Source: Rubrivivax gelatinosus (GTDB lineage: Bacteria; Pseudomonadota; Gammaproteobacteria; Burkholderiales; Burkholderiaceae_C). From it: DNA of 64,000 nucleotides. This document shows, piece after piece, positions 16,907-25,313 of the stretch. A program made the position numbers and the translations under genes. The stretch is taken from the NCBI RefSeq assembly GCF_004340905.1, contig NZ_SLXD01000016.1:1-64000 (forward strand), in the 5' to 3' direction. Every line of letters starts with the position of its first letter. Positions within the stretch are counted from its first letter, which is position 1. Below the pieces are notes generated by a model. It had not been told where the DNA came from. It searched no databases and saw only the letters and a program-made list of their open reading frames with translations.

Positions 16907-17497
16907 ATGTCCACCCCCCTGCTCTCCCGTGCCGCCGCGCCGCTGGCGCTGGCCGCCGCGCTGCTGGCCACGCCCTGGGCCGTGAAGGCCCAGACGCCCG
17001 CGACGCTGGTGCCCGCGGCCAGCGAGATCACCTTCACGACGACGCCGATGGGCGTGCCGGTCGAAGGCAAGTTCGGCAAGTTCTCGGCCCAGGTCGCACT
17101 CGACCCGAAGAAGCCCGAGACCGGCAAGGTCGTGCTGACGATCGACACCGGCAGCGCCCGTTTCGGCACGCCCGAGCTCGACGGCGAGATCGGCAAGCCG
17201 GTGTGGCTGTCGACGGCCAAGTTCCCGCAGGCCATGTTCCAGTCGACGCGCATCAGCGCCGCCGGCGGCGGGCGTTTCCAGGTCGCCGGCAAGCTGACGA
17301 TCAAGGGCGCGTCGCAGGACGTGGTCGTGCCGGTGCAAGTCACCCAGGCCGGCGGCACCAGCACCGCCACCGGCACGCTGAAGATCAAGCGCCTGGCCTT
17401 CAAGGTCGGCGACGGCGAATGGGCCGACACCTCGATGCTCGCCGACGAGGTGCAGATCCGCTTCAAGCTCGCGCTCACCGGCCTGGCGCCGCTGTGA
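16907..17497 (+). CDS. YceI family periplasmic protein (first copy)
   Basis: The product is 196 aa with a Sec signal peptide ending near VKAQ (about 28). The YceI lipocalin-like barrel binds polyisoprenoid-type amphiphiles. Typical features are the opening VPAASEITFTTTPMGVPVEGKF, the LDGEIGKPVWLSTAKFPQAMF block and TIKGASQDVVVPV. It is more diverged from the classic YceI pattern than the second copy. GGAGA lies upstream of the ATG. It is probably cotranscribed with cytochrome b561 and the next yceI. Confidence 0.92.
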   Translation: MSTPLLSRAAAPLALAAALLATPWAVKAQTPATLVPAASEITFTTTPMGVPVEGKFGKFSAQVALDPKKPETGKVVLTIDTGSARFGTPELDGEIGKPVWLSTAKFPQAMFQSTRISAAGGGRFQVAGKLTIKGASQDVVVPVQVTQAGGTSTATGTLKIKRLAFKVGDGEWADTSMLADEVQIRFKLALTGLAPL

Positions 17498-17532
17498 GCC
17501 CCGTTCACACCACCCCCGCAACAGGAGTCCCG

Positions 17533-18102
17533 ATGAAGACCTTCGCCACCGCCGCGCTGCTCGCCGCCGCCGCCTTCGCCGCCCAGGCCGAACCCGTGAC
17601 CTACAAGGTCGACCCGACGCACGCCGCCGCCTTCTACGAGATCGCCCACTTCGGCACCAGCACCAACCGCGGCCGCTTCCCGGTCAAGGAAGGCACGGTG
17701 CAGATCGACCGCGCAGCCAAGACCGGCCGGATCGACATCACGATCGACGTCGCCAACGTCGGCACCGGCGTCGCCGCGATGGACAAGCACCTGAAGGGCG
17801 CGGACTTCTTCGACACCGAGAAGCACCCCACCGGGCGCTTCGTCGCCGACAAGCTGACGTTCAGCGGCGACAAGGTCACCGAGGTCTCCGGCGCGCTGAC
17901 GCTGCTGGGCAAGACCCACCCGGTGACGCTGAAGGCGACGAACTTCAACTGCTACCAGAACCCGATGCTCAAGCGCGAGGTCTGCGGCGGCGACTTCGAG
18001 GCGACGATCAAGCGCAGCCTGTGGGGCGTGAACTACGGCCTGCAGTACGGCTTCGCCGACGACATCAGGCTGCAGATCCAGGTCGAGGGCGTGCGCCAGT
18101 AA
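17533..18102 (+). CDS. yceI: YceI family periplasmic protein (second copy)
   Basis: The product is 189 aa with a signal peptide ending AAQAEP (about 20). The family's classic features are present: YKVDPTHAAAFYEIAHFGTS, DKHLKGADFFDTEKHP, the LTLLGKTHPVTL strand pair, and CYQNPMLKREVCGGDFEATIKRS including two cysteines that could form a disulfide. AGGAG precedes the ATG. It ends the operon and is followed by a strong hairpin terminator. Confidence 0.95.
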   Translation: MKTFATAALLAAAAFAAQAEPVTYKVDPTHAAAFYEIAHFGTSTNRGRFPVKEGTVQIDRAAKTGRIDITIDVANVGTGVAAMDKHLKGADFFDTEKHPTGRFVADKLTFSGDKVTEVSGALTLLGKTHPVTLKATNFNCYQNPMLKREVCGGDFEATIKRSLWGVNYGLQYGFADDIRLQIQVEGVRQ

Positions 18103-18121
18103 GACCCTCGCCTGCGTGCCG

Positions 18122-18153
18122 ACAGGGCCGCCGTGTGCGGCCCTGTTCCGTTT
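18122..18153 (+). terminator. rho-independent terminator after yceI
   Basis: The perfect 10-bp stem ACAGGGCCGC / GCGGCCCTGT with a 5-nt loop (CGTGT) is followed by a T-rich stretch (TCCGTTT). It ends the b561-yceI-yceI unit. Confidence 0.8.
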
Positions 18154-18268
18154 CGCTACACGCGCGGGCACGGGGAACAGGGGGTTACACCGGGTTGCCC
18201 GGGACCAAGGGGGACTCAATAGTCGTCCGGCCGCTCGCGACAGATGAGCAACCCCTAGGAGACACCCC

Positions 18269-19387
18269 ATGCACGACGCCCCCCCGCCGGCGCCCCGCCG
18301 CCGTTTCCTGAAGAAGGCCGCCGCCGGCGCCGCCGGCGCCGGTGCGCTGGCCGCGCCGATGGTCGCCACCGCGCAGACCGTCACGCTGCGCTTCCAGAGC
18401 ACCTGGCCGGCCAAGGACATCTTTCACGAGTACGCCCAGGACTTCGCCCGCAAGGTCAACGACATGGCCGGCGGCCGGCTGAAGATCGAGGTGCTGCCCG
18501 CCGGCGCCGTCGTGCCGGCCTTCCAGCTGCTCGAGGCCGTCGCCAAGGGCACGCTCGACGGCGGCCACGGCGTCATGGCCTACCACTACGGCAAGAACAC
18601 CGCGCTCGCGTTGTGGGGCTCGGGCCCGTCCTTCGGCATGGACGCCAACATGCTGCTGGCCTGGCACAAGTACGGCGGCGGCGACGCGCTGCTGGCCGAG
18701 ATCTACAAGAGCCTGAACATGGACGTTCGCTCGTTCCTGTACGGGCCGATGCCGACGCAGCCGCTGGGCTGGTTCAAGAAGCCGATCGCGCGTGTCGAGG
18801 ACCTGAAGGGCGTCAAGTTCCGCACCGTCGGCATCGCGGTCGACGTCTTCACCGAGATGGGCGCGGCGGTGAACCCGCTGCCCGGCGGCGAGATCGTGCC
18901 GGCGCTGGACCGCGGCCTGATCGACGGCGCCGAGTTCAACAACGCCAGCTCAGACCGCGTGCTCGGCTTCCCCGACGTCAGCAAGGTCTGCATGCTGCAG
19001 AGCTTCCACCAGAGCAGCGAGCAGTTCGAGATCCTGTTCAACGGCGCCAAGTACAACGGCCTGCCGGCGGACATGAAGAAGATCATCGAACACGCCGTCG
19101 AGGCGTCCAGCTCGGACATGAGCTGGAAGGCGATCGACCGCAACTCGCGCGACTACATCGAGCTGAAGACCAAGGACGGCGTCAAGTTCTACAAGACGCC
19201 CGACGCGATCCTGCGTGCCCAGCTCGCCGCCTACGACAAGGTGGTCGAGAAGAAGTCGGGCGAGAACCCGTTCTTCAAGCGTGTCATCGAGAGCCAGCGC
19301 ACGTTTGCCCAGCGCGCCGGCGCCTGGCAGAAGGACTACGGCGTCGACATGAAGATGGCCTGGAACCACTACTTCGCGCGCGGCTGA
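18269..19387 (+). CDS. dctP: TRAP transporter periplasmic binding protein (DctP)
   Basis: The product is 372 aa with a twin-arginine signal (RRRFLKK at 10-16, then an Ala/Gly-rich h-region to about 36), so it is exported folded by Tat. The mature DctP fold shows the solute-binding hallmark TVGIAVDVFTEMGAAVNPLPGGEIVPAL, with the Arg (in KFRTVG) that binds a carboxylate. It resembles the 'mannitol/chloroaromatic' TRAP class; the actual ligand, probably an organic acid, cannot be read. A hairpin terminator separates it from dctQ, which should raise its level over the membrane subunits. Confidence 0.93.
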   Translation: MHDAPPPAPRRRFLKKAAAGAAGAGALAAPMVATAQTVTLRFQSTWPAKDIFHEYAQDFARKVNDMAGGRLKIEVLPAGAVVPAFQLLEAVAKGTLDGGHGVMAYHYGKNTALALWGSGPSFGMDANMLLAWHKYGGGDALLAEIYKSLNMDVRSFLYGPMPTQPLGWFKKPIARVEDLKGVKFRTVGIAVDVFTEMGAAVNPLPGGEIVPALDRGLIDGAEFNNASSDRVLGFPDVSKVCMLQSFHQSSEQFEILFNGAKYNGLPADMKKIIEHAVEASSSDMSWKAIDRNSRDYIELKTKDGVKFYKTPDAILRAQLAAYDKVVEKKSGENPFFKRVIESQRTFAQRAGAWQKDYGVDMKMAWNHYFARG

Positions 19388-19407
19388 CGCGACGCGCCTG
19401 CCGAGCC

Positions 19408-19438
19408 AGGCCACCGGCGGCCCCGGTGGCCTTTTCTT
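19408..19438 (+). terminator. intra-operon hairpin between dctP and dctQ
   Basis: The stem AGGCCACCGG / CCGGTGGCCT (10 bp) around a CGGCC loop is followed by TTTCTT. It probably acts as a partial terminator giving more binding protein than membrane subunits. Confidence 0.7.
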
Positions 19439-19479
19439 CGGTCCTCCGGTCCTCGTGACCGCCCCTCCCGAGGGAGTCG

Positions 19480-20094
19480 ATGCAATCCTTGCTGCTCGCG
19501 GTGGACCGGCTGTCCACCTGGATGGGACAGCTGTTCGCCTGGACCATCGTGCTGCTGACCTTCGGCATCAGCGCCGAGGTGTTCTCGCGCTACGTGCTCA
19601 ACGAGCCGCACGACTGGGCGCTCAACGGCCAGATCATGCTCTACGGCGCGCTGTTCATGATGGCCGGCGCCTACACGCTGGCCAAGAACAACCACGTGCG
19701 CGGCGACGTTCTCTACGGCTTCTTCAGCCCGCGCACACAGGCCGCGGTGGACCTGGTGCTGTACCTGCTGTTCTTCCTGCCCGGCATCGTCGCGCTGACC
19801 TGGGCCGGCTGGACCTACGCGATGGAGTCCTGGGCGATCCGCGAGAAGACCTTCTCGGCGACGCCGCTGCCGCTGTACCCGTTCAAGTTCGTCATCCCGC
19901 TGGCCGGCGCGCTGCTGCTGCTGCAGGGGGCGGTGGAGATCGTGCGCTGCGTGCTCTGCCTGCGCGACGGCCGCTGGCCCTCGCGCGGCGAGGACGTCGA
20001 GGAGGTCGACGTCGACAAGCTGAAGGCGATGGTGCACGTGAAGGACGAGGACATCGCCGCGCTGGACCGCTACGTGCAGGCGAAGGAGCACTGA
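19480..20094 (+). CDS. dctQ: TRAP transporter small permease (DctQ)
   Basis: The product is 204 aa and is the small inner-membrane subunit of the TRAP complex. Four hydrophobic helices are visible (about 18-38, 48-70, 88-112 and 130-152), with the typical EVFSRYVLNEPHDW motif after helix 1. The C-terminal ~45 residues are cytosolic and acidic. GAGGG lies before the ATG. It abuts dctM directly, with no gap between the dctQ stop and the dctM GTG. Confidence 0.93.
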   Translation: MQSLLLAVDRLSTWMGQLFAWTIVLLTFGISAEVFSRYVLNEPHDWALNGQIMLYGALFMMAGAYTLAKNNHVRGDVLYGFFSPRTQAAVDLVLYLLFFLPGIVALTWAGWTYAMESWAIREKTFSATPLPLYPFKFVIPLAGALLLLQGAVEIVRCVLCLRDGRWPSRGEDVEEVDVDKLKAMVHVKDEDIAALDRYVQAKEH

Positions 20095-22041
20095 GTGAAG
20101 CTGCGCAAGGAACTGTGGTTCGGCTTCACGCTGATGGCGCTGATCCTGGCCGGCGTCGCCGTCGTGCTGGGCCGCGCCGAGACCATCACCAGCGGCCACC
20201 TCGGCCTGCTGATGCTGGGGCTGATCGTCGTCGCGATCATGCTCGGCTTTCCCACGGCGTTCACGCTGATGGGCATGGGCATGATCTTCACCTGGATCGC
20301 CTACGAGCGCGACACCGGCAAGACGCTGGACCTGATGGTGCAGTCGGCGTTCAAGGTGATGAGCAACGACGTGCTGATCTCGATCCCGCTGTTCGTCTTC
20401 ATGGGCTACCTGGTCGAACGCGCCAACCTGATCGAGAAGCTGTTCAAGAGCCTGCATCTGGCGATGGCGCGTGTGCCGGGCTCGCTGGCGGTGGCGACGC
20501 TGTTCACCTGCGCGATCTTCGCCACGGCCACCGGCATCGTCGGCGCGGTCGTCACGCTGATGGGGCTGCTGGCGCTGCCGCAGATGCTCAAGAGCGGCTA
20601 CGACATCCGGCTGTCGGCCGGCGCGATCACCGCCGGCGGCTGCCTGGGCATCCTGATCCCGCCGTCGGTGATGCTGATCGTCTACGGTGCGACGGCCGGG
20701 GTGTCGGTGGTGCAGCTCTACGCGGGCGCCTTCTTCCCCGGGCTGATGCTCGCCGGGTTGTACATCGTCTTCGTCATCGGCCTCGCGATCGTCAAGCCGG
20801 GCTGGGCGCCGCCGCTGGCGCCCGAGCTGCGCGTCGTGCCGCTGCCGCTGGCCACCGCGCGTTTCGCCGAAGGGGCGCAGCGCGCGCTGCCGGTGCTGCT
20901 GGCCGCGCTGAAAGGCCGCCGCAACGCCGACGTGCCCACCGGCCACCTGCTGCGCCAGCTGGCGATCGTGCTGATGCCGGCGCTGCTGTTCGCCGCGGTG
21001 GCGACCGGAGCACACCGGCTGGTCACCGCGCCGGTGCCGGCGCCGGAGACGGTGGCCTCGGGCGGGCTCGCCGAGATCGGCGAGGAAACCGCCGCACGCG
21101 ACGAGGGCGGCCTCGCCGAGCCACCCACCGAGGGACTGGCCGAGCCGCCGGGGTCGGGTGAGCTGGCCGAACCGCCGTCGTCCGGGGCCGTCGAAGAACC
21201 GCCCGGCGCCGAAGCCGCAGCCCCGGCCGGGGGCAGCGTCGCCCAGCCTGCAGGCGCCGCGGACGGCGCACCCGCCGCGGCCGCTCGACCGGCCCCGCGC
21301 GGCTACTGGATCGGCGTCGGCACCGGCGCGGTGGCGCTGCTGGCCTTCTACGCGCTGCTCAGCTTCCAGCGTCTCGAGATCTTCAAGATGCTGCTGAGCT
21401 CGTTCTTCCCGCTGATGGCACTGATCATGTCGGTGCTGGGCTCGATCGTCTTCGGCCTGGCCACCCCCACCGAGGCTGCGGCCGTCGGCGCGCTGGGCGG
21501 CTTCGTGCTCGCCGCGGCCTACCGCCAGCTGACCTTCGGCGTCGTCAAGGAGAGCGTGTTCCTGACCGCCAAGACCAGCGCGATGGTGTGCTGGCTGTTC
21601 GTCGGCTCGGCGATCTTCTCGTCGGCCTTCGCGCTGCTGGGCGGCCAGGAACTGGTCGAGCAGTGGGTGCTGTCGATGAACCTGACGAAGACCGAGTTCC
21701 TGCTGCTGTCGCAGGTGATCATCTTCATCCTGGGCTGGCCGCTCGAATGGACCGAGATCATCGTGATCTTCATGCCCATCTTCGTGCCGCTGCTGGACAA
21801 CTTCGGCGTCGACCCGCTGTTCTTCGGCCTGCTGGTGGCGCTGAACCTGCAGACCGCATTCCTGTCGCCGCCGGTGGCGATGGCCGCCTTCTATCTGAAG
21901 GGGGTCAGCCCGCCGCACGTGACGCTGAACCAGATCTTCGCCGGCATGCTGCCGTTCATGGGGATCCAGATCATCGCCATCGCGCTGCTCTACGCCTTCC
22001 CGGCGATCGGGCTGTGGCTGCCGCAGCTGCTGTACCGCTGA
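20095..22041 (+). CDS. dctM: TRAP transporter large permease (DctM) with an unusual central insertion
   Basis: The product is 648 aa, against about 430 in ordinary DctM, and is the ion-coupled channel subunit. The N-terminal half carries FPTAFTLMGMGMIF, the PLFVFMGYLVE segment and ITAGGCLGILIPPSVMLIVYG. The C-terminal half resumes at VFGLATPTEAAAVGALGGF. Between them (about 235-430) is an insertion containing an extra hydrophobic stretch and a Glu/Pro/Ala low-complexity linker with repeated LAEPP-like units (about 325-395). The insertion stays in frame and in local base composition. GTG is the start; no gap to dctQ. Confidence 0.93.
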   Translation: MKLRKELWFGFTLMALILAGVAVVLGRAETITSGHLGLLMLGLIVVAIMLGFPTAFTLMGMGMIFTWIAYERDTGKTLDLMVQSAFKVMSNDVLISIPLFVFMGYLVERANLIEKLFKSLHLAMARVPGSLAVATLFTCAIFATATGIVGAVVTLMGLLALPQMLKSGYDIRLSAGAITAGGCLGILIPPSVMLIVYGATAGVSVVQLYAGAFFPGLMLAGLYIVFVIGLAIVKPGWAPPLAPELRVVPLPLATARFAEGAQRALPVLLAALKGRRNADVPTGHLLRQLAIVLMPALLFAAVATGAHRLVTAPVPAPETVASGGLAEIGEETAARDEGGLAEPPTEGLAEPPGSGELAEPPSSGAVEEPPGAEAAAPAGGSVAQPAGAADGAPAAAARPAPRGYWIGVGTGAVALLAFYALLSFQRLEIFKMLLSSFFPLMALIMSVLGSIVFGLATPTEAAAVGALGGFVLAAAYRQLTFGVVKESVFLTAKTSAMVCWLFVGSAIFSSAFALLGGQELVEQWVLSMNLTKTEFLLLSQVIIFILGWPLEWTEIIVIFMPIFVPLLDNFGVDPLFFGLLVALNLQTAFLSPPVAMAAFYLKGVSPPHVTLNQIFAGMLPFMGIQIIAIALLYAFPAIGLWLPQLLYR

Positions 22042-22044
22042 GAC

Positions 22045-22074
22045 AAGCGCGGCGGGGCGAACCCCGCCGCGCTT
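22045..22074. terminator. bidirectional terminator between dctM and the Rrf2 gene
   Basis: A perfect 13-bp inverted repeat, AAGCGCGGCGGGG / CCCCGCCGCGCTT, with a CGAA tetraloop lies between convergent stops. T-runs are short, but the stem is very stable in both directions. Confidence 0.8.
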
Positions 22075-22081
22075 GAAGGCT

Positions 22082-22582
22082 TCAGTCGGCCAGCGAACGT
22101 GCGAAGGCGAACACCGAGTTCGGCGCCCGTGTGGCCACCGCACGCGGCGCCGGACGCGGCATCGCCAGCGCGCGGCGCCGCGGCGTGACCTCGATGTCCA
22201 CGCCCTTGGCGCGTTGCTCCTCGAGCAGCGACTCCAGCGTGATGCCGGACATGTGCTGCATCATCACCGCGTCGAGTTCGGCCCACAGCGCCTGGCCGGG
22301 CGTGACCTCGGCGGCAGGCGCCGGCCGGTCCTCGACCGCAGCCACCACGTCGGCGATCGTGATCGCATCGGCGCGACGGCCCAGCGTGTAACCGCCGCCG
22401 GGGCCGCGCGTGCTCTCGACGAGCCCCTGGCGGCGCAGACGGGCGAAGACCTGCTCCATGTACGACAGCGACACCTGCAGGCGGCCGCAGATGGCAGCCA
22501 GGGCCACGGGGCCGGCCTGCTGGCGCAGGCCGAGATCGACGAGGGCGTTGACCGCGAATCGGGTCCGGGTGCTCATGCGCAT
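22082..22582 (-). CDS. Rrf2 family transcriptional regulator
   Basis: The product is 166 aa. The winged HTH (about 5-60) reads STRTRFAVNALVDLGLRQ, then LQVSLSYMEQVFARLRRQGLV and the wing STRGPGGGYTLGR, which is classic Rrf2/IscR. The three clustered cysteines that bind Fe-S in IscR and NsrR are absent; there is a single Cys in helix 2. It therefore probably senses something other than a canonical cluster. AGGAAA lies before the first ATG. It is divergent from the nhaR-like gene; a palindrome lies between them. Confidence 0.92.
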   Translation of the reverse strand: MRMSTRTRFAVNALVDLGLRQQAGPVALAAICGRLQVSLSYMEQVFARLRRQGLVESTRGPGGGYTLGRRADAITIADVVAAVEDRPAPAAEVTPGQALWAELDAVMMQHMSGITLESLLEEQRAKGVDIEVTPRRRALAMPRPAPRAVATRAPNSVFAFARSLAD

Positions 22583-22621
22583 GGCAGGTTTCCTTTCTTG
22601 AGTCCGACGGAGAATCTAAGG

Positions 22622-22646
22622 TCGCATTCACTTCGCGTAAATGCGA
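22622..22646. promoter_or_regulatory. candidate operator between Rrf2 and nhaR-like genes
   Basis: TCGCATTCAC-TTCGC-GTAAATGCGA is a 10-bp inverted repeat with one mismatch around a 5-nt spacer, located in the 98-nt divergent region. It could be the site of either neighbour; the near-perfect dyad fits the Rrf2 dimer well. TAAATGC overlaps a possible -10. Confidence 0.45.
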
Positions 22647-22680
22647 TATTTGAAGAAGCAAGGTTCGCAAAACTCGAAGC

Positions 22681-23571
22681 ATGAACTTCAAGCACCTGCA
22701 CTACTTCTGGGTCGCCGCCCGCGCGGGCGGCGTCGTGAAGGCCGGCGAGCAGCTGCACACGACACCGCAGACGCTGTCGGCGCAGATCAAGCTCCTGGAA
22801 GACCGTCTGGGACGCCGTTTGTTCCGCAAAAGCGGGCGCAAGCTGGAACTGACCGAAGACGGGCGTGTCGCGCTGGGCTACGCCGACGAGATCTTTGCGC
22901 TGGGCAACGCGCTGGAGGCAGCGCTGCGCCAGCCCAGCGGCGGTGAGCGGGTGCTGGAGCTGCGCGTGGGCGTGGCCGACTCGGTGCCCAAGTCGGTGGC
23001 CTACCGGCTGCTGGAGCCGGCGCTGGCCCTGCCGGACCGCGCGCGCATGGTCTGCCACGAGGGCAAGTTCACCGACCTGCTGGCGCAGCTGGCGCTGCAC
23101 CGGCTGGACCTGGTGATCGCCGACGAGCCGCTGTCGCGCCGCGTCAGCGTCAAGGCCTTCAACCACCCGCTGGGCGGCAGCCCGACGAGCTTCGTCGCCG
23201 CGCCGGGCCTCGCGCTGGACGGCGAGTTCCCGCGCTGCCTGGACGGCGTGGCCATGCTGGTGCCCGGCGCCGCCTCGCCGCTGCGGCCGCAGCTCGAAGC
23301 CTGGCTGACGCGGCACGGCGTGGCACCGCGCATCGTCGGTGAGTTCGACGACGGCGCGCTGACCCGCGCCTTCGGCCGCGCCGGCCGCGGCGTCTTCCTC
23401 TGGCCCACCGCGCTGGAGGCCGAACTGGTGGCCCAGGACGGCGTGCGCGTGGTCGGCCGCAGTGACGAACTGATACAGGATTTCTTCGCGATCTCGGTCG
23501 AACGCCGTCTCACGCACCCCTGCGTCGTCGCGATCACGCAGGCCGCGCGACGCGACCTGTTCACCGGATGA
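22681..23571 (+). CDS. nhaR: NhaR-like LysR family regulator
   Basis: The product is 296 aa. The N-terminal HTH (FKHLHYFWVAARAGGVVKAG and TPQTLSAQIKLLEDRLGRRLF) is the NhaR type, starting with the characteristic NFKHLHYFW. The C-terminal PBP2 domain runs from about 95. E. coli NhaR activates nhaA in response to Na+. No nhaA lies beside it here, so its targets are unknown; a monovalent-cation antiporter gene lies 16 kb away (5244-6488). The start at 22681 matches the family's N-terminus exactly. Confidence 0.88.
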   Translation: MNFKHLHYFWVAARAGGVVKAGEQLHTTPQTLSAQIKLLEDRLGRRLFRKSGRKLELTEDGRVALGYADEIFALGNALEAALRQPSGGERVLELRVGVADSVPKSVAYRLLEPALALPDRARMVCHEGKFTDLLAQLALHRLDLVIADEPLSRRVSVKAFNHPLGGSPTSFVAAPGLALDGEFPRCLDGVAMLVPGAASPLRPQLEAWLTRHGVAPRIVGEFDDGALTRAFGRAGRGVFLWPTALEAELVAQDGVRVVGRSDELIQDFFAISVERRLTHPCVVAITQAARRDLFTG

Positions 23572-23707
23572 CGATCGCGGCGAGCGTGCGCTCACATCGC
23601 ACACACGCGCCGACACGCGGCCCGATGGCGGCGTGGAGCGGGGGTAGTGGCGGGTGGGCGTCATCGTCGGCGGAAGCGGTTGAGAGCGAGCATCACCGCT
23701 ACAGAAG

Positions 23708-23729
23708 GCCGGCAAGGGGTAAAAGTTCC
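23708..23729 (+). other. stem-loop in the leader of the LytS-type kinase gene
   Basis: AAGGGG-TAAAAGTT-CCCCTT forms a 6-bp perfect hairpin with an 8-nt loop, 120 nt before the kinase ATG. The gap 23572-23851 holds no other gene that I can support; a possible -10 (TACAGT, near 23814) lies downstream of the hairpin. The hairpin may end the nhaR transcript, although a T-run is weak. Confidence 0.35.
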
Positions 23730-23851
23730 CCTTCGTCTTGTCGGACATCGCCGCATCCTGTCGCGCGCAGTCGCAGCACGTCGCCCGGCGCTGGCACCAC
23801 GACGGTGCCTGCGTACAGTGCTTTCATCGCCCACGGCGCGCCCCGAACACC

Positions 23852-25294
23852 ATGAGCCCCGCCTCCCGCAATCCCAATGACTTCGACTGGCCCCTGATGC
23901 GGGACCGCGTCATCCGCGCCTTCCACGTCTACGCCAACTGGCTGGTGGGCATCAGCTGGAAGCGCTTCATCGTCCTGTCGCTGCTGCTGCTGATCGCGGC
24001 GTCGATCCTTGAGGAGATGCCGCCCTTCCGCTGGACGGTCACCGAGACGATCGAGAGCGACCCCCCGGTGCGCACCGTGCGCAAGCCGGTGCAGCCGCCG
24101 GCGCCACCGGTGGTCGTCGCGCCCCAGCCGCCGAAGCCGGCCTCCGGCGCCTCCAGCGGTTCGCTGGACATCCGCATCAACGAACACGGCATCCGCATCA
24201 CGCCCCCGGACGCCGAGCCGGCCGCCCAGGCGGCCTCCGCCGCCGCGTCGGCCGCCGAGATCGCCCAGCAGGCTGCCTCGACGGCCGACGACGGCATCAC
24301 GATCAACGTGCCGGCCAACGTCGACCGCGAGGCCATCCGCGAAGCGATCCAGGAAGCCCGCGACGCGATCCGCGAGGCCATCGAGGACCAGAAGCAGGCC
24401 GCGCGCGACGCCGCCGACGCGGCCCGGGATGCCGCCGAAGCCGCCCGCGAGGCGGCCGCCGACGAGGAGGAGATCGTCATCGACAGCGGCGGCCGCCGCG
24501 TGCGCCGCATCCACTGGGGCGACTTCCTCAGCAACCTGGCGCTGCTGTGGATCCTGGGCTCGGCGCTGATCAAGGCGACCTACAAGGGCCGCATCCAGGC
24601 CGAGGCCAAGGCCGCGCAGGCCACCGAGACCGCCGAGGCCGAGGCGCTGCGCCGCCAGGTCGTCGAGGCGCGCATGGCGGCGATGCAGGCCCAGGTCGAG
24701 CCGCACTTCCTGTTCAACACGCTGGCCTCGATCGACCACCTGATCGAGACCGACCCGCAGCGCGCCAGCCAGATGCAGAAGAACCTGATCGCACTGCTGC
24801 GCGCCAGCATGCCGACGATGCGCGAGACCAGCGACGGCGGCGTGCGCGAGCTCGGCCGCGAGATCGCCGTCATCCGCCCCTACCTGGAGATCCTGAAGGT
24901 GCGCATGGAGGAACGCCTGGCCACCGTGCTCGACGTGCCCGAAGGCCTGCTGTCGGCCGAGTTCCCGCCGATGATGATCCAGACCCTGGTCGAGAACGCG
25001 ATCAAGCACGGCCTGGAACCCAAGCCCGAAGGCGGCTCGCTGACCGTTCGTGCGCAGGTCGTGCACGGCAAGCTGCAGGTGACGGTGGCCGACACCGGCC
25101 TGGGCTTCGGCAAGGCCGCCACGGCCGGCACCGGCGTCGGCCTGGCCAACGTGCGCGAGCGCCTGCAGATGCTCTACGGCCTGAAGGCCACACTGGCGAT
25201 CACCGAGAACCAGCCCAGCGGCACGGTCGTCACGATCACGGTACCGTACCGCCCGGTCGAAGGCGCGGCGACGGCCGCCGCCGCCACGGCCTGA
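23852..25294 (+). CDS. LytS/YehU-type sensor histidine kinase with Ala-rich helical extracytoplasmic domain
   Basis: The product is 480 aa. TM1 is near 28-50 and TM2 near 225-245. Between them lies a periplasmic segment with a Pro-rich stalk and a long charged helix of EAI-R/ARDAA-type repeats (about 155-205), a likely coiled coil. The kinase half has the His_kinase box with VEPHFLFNTLAS (about 282-293, phospho-acceptor His in EPHF) and the ATPase with ENAIKHGLEP (about 379) and GVGLANVRERL. The partner response regulator follows 19 nt later. The input signal is unknown. Confidence 0.93.
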   Translation: MSPASRNPNDFDWPLMRDRVIRAFHVYANWLVGISWKRFIVLSLLLLIAASILEEMPPFRWTVTETIESDPPVRTVRKPVQPPAPPVVVAPQPPKPASGASSGSLDIRINEHGIRITPPDAEPAAQAASAAASAAEIAQQAASTADDGITINVPANVDREAIREAIQEARDAIREAIEDQKQAARDAADAARDAAEAAREAAADEEEIVIDSGGRRVRRIHWGDFLSNLALLWILGSALIKATYKGRIQAEAKAAQATETAEAEALRRQVVEARMAAMQAQVEPHFLFNTLASIDHLIETDPQRASQMQKNLIALLRASMPTMRETSDGGVRELGREIAVIRPYLEILKVRMEERLATVLDVPEGLLSAEFPPMMIQTLVENAIKHGLEPKPEGGSLTVRAQVVHGKLQVTVADTGLGFGKAATAGTGVGLANVRERLQMLYGLKATLAITENQPSGTVVTITVPYRPVEGAATAAAATA

Positions 25295-25313
25295 ACCCCG
25301 TCAGGACCATCCG

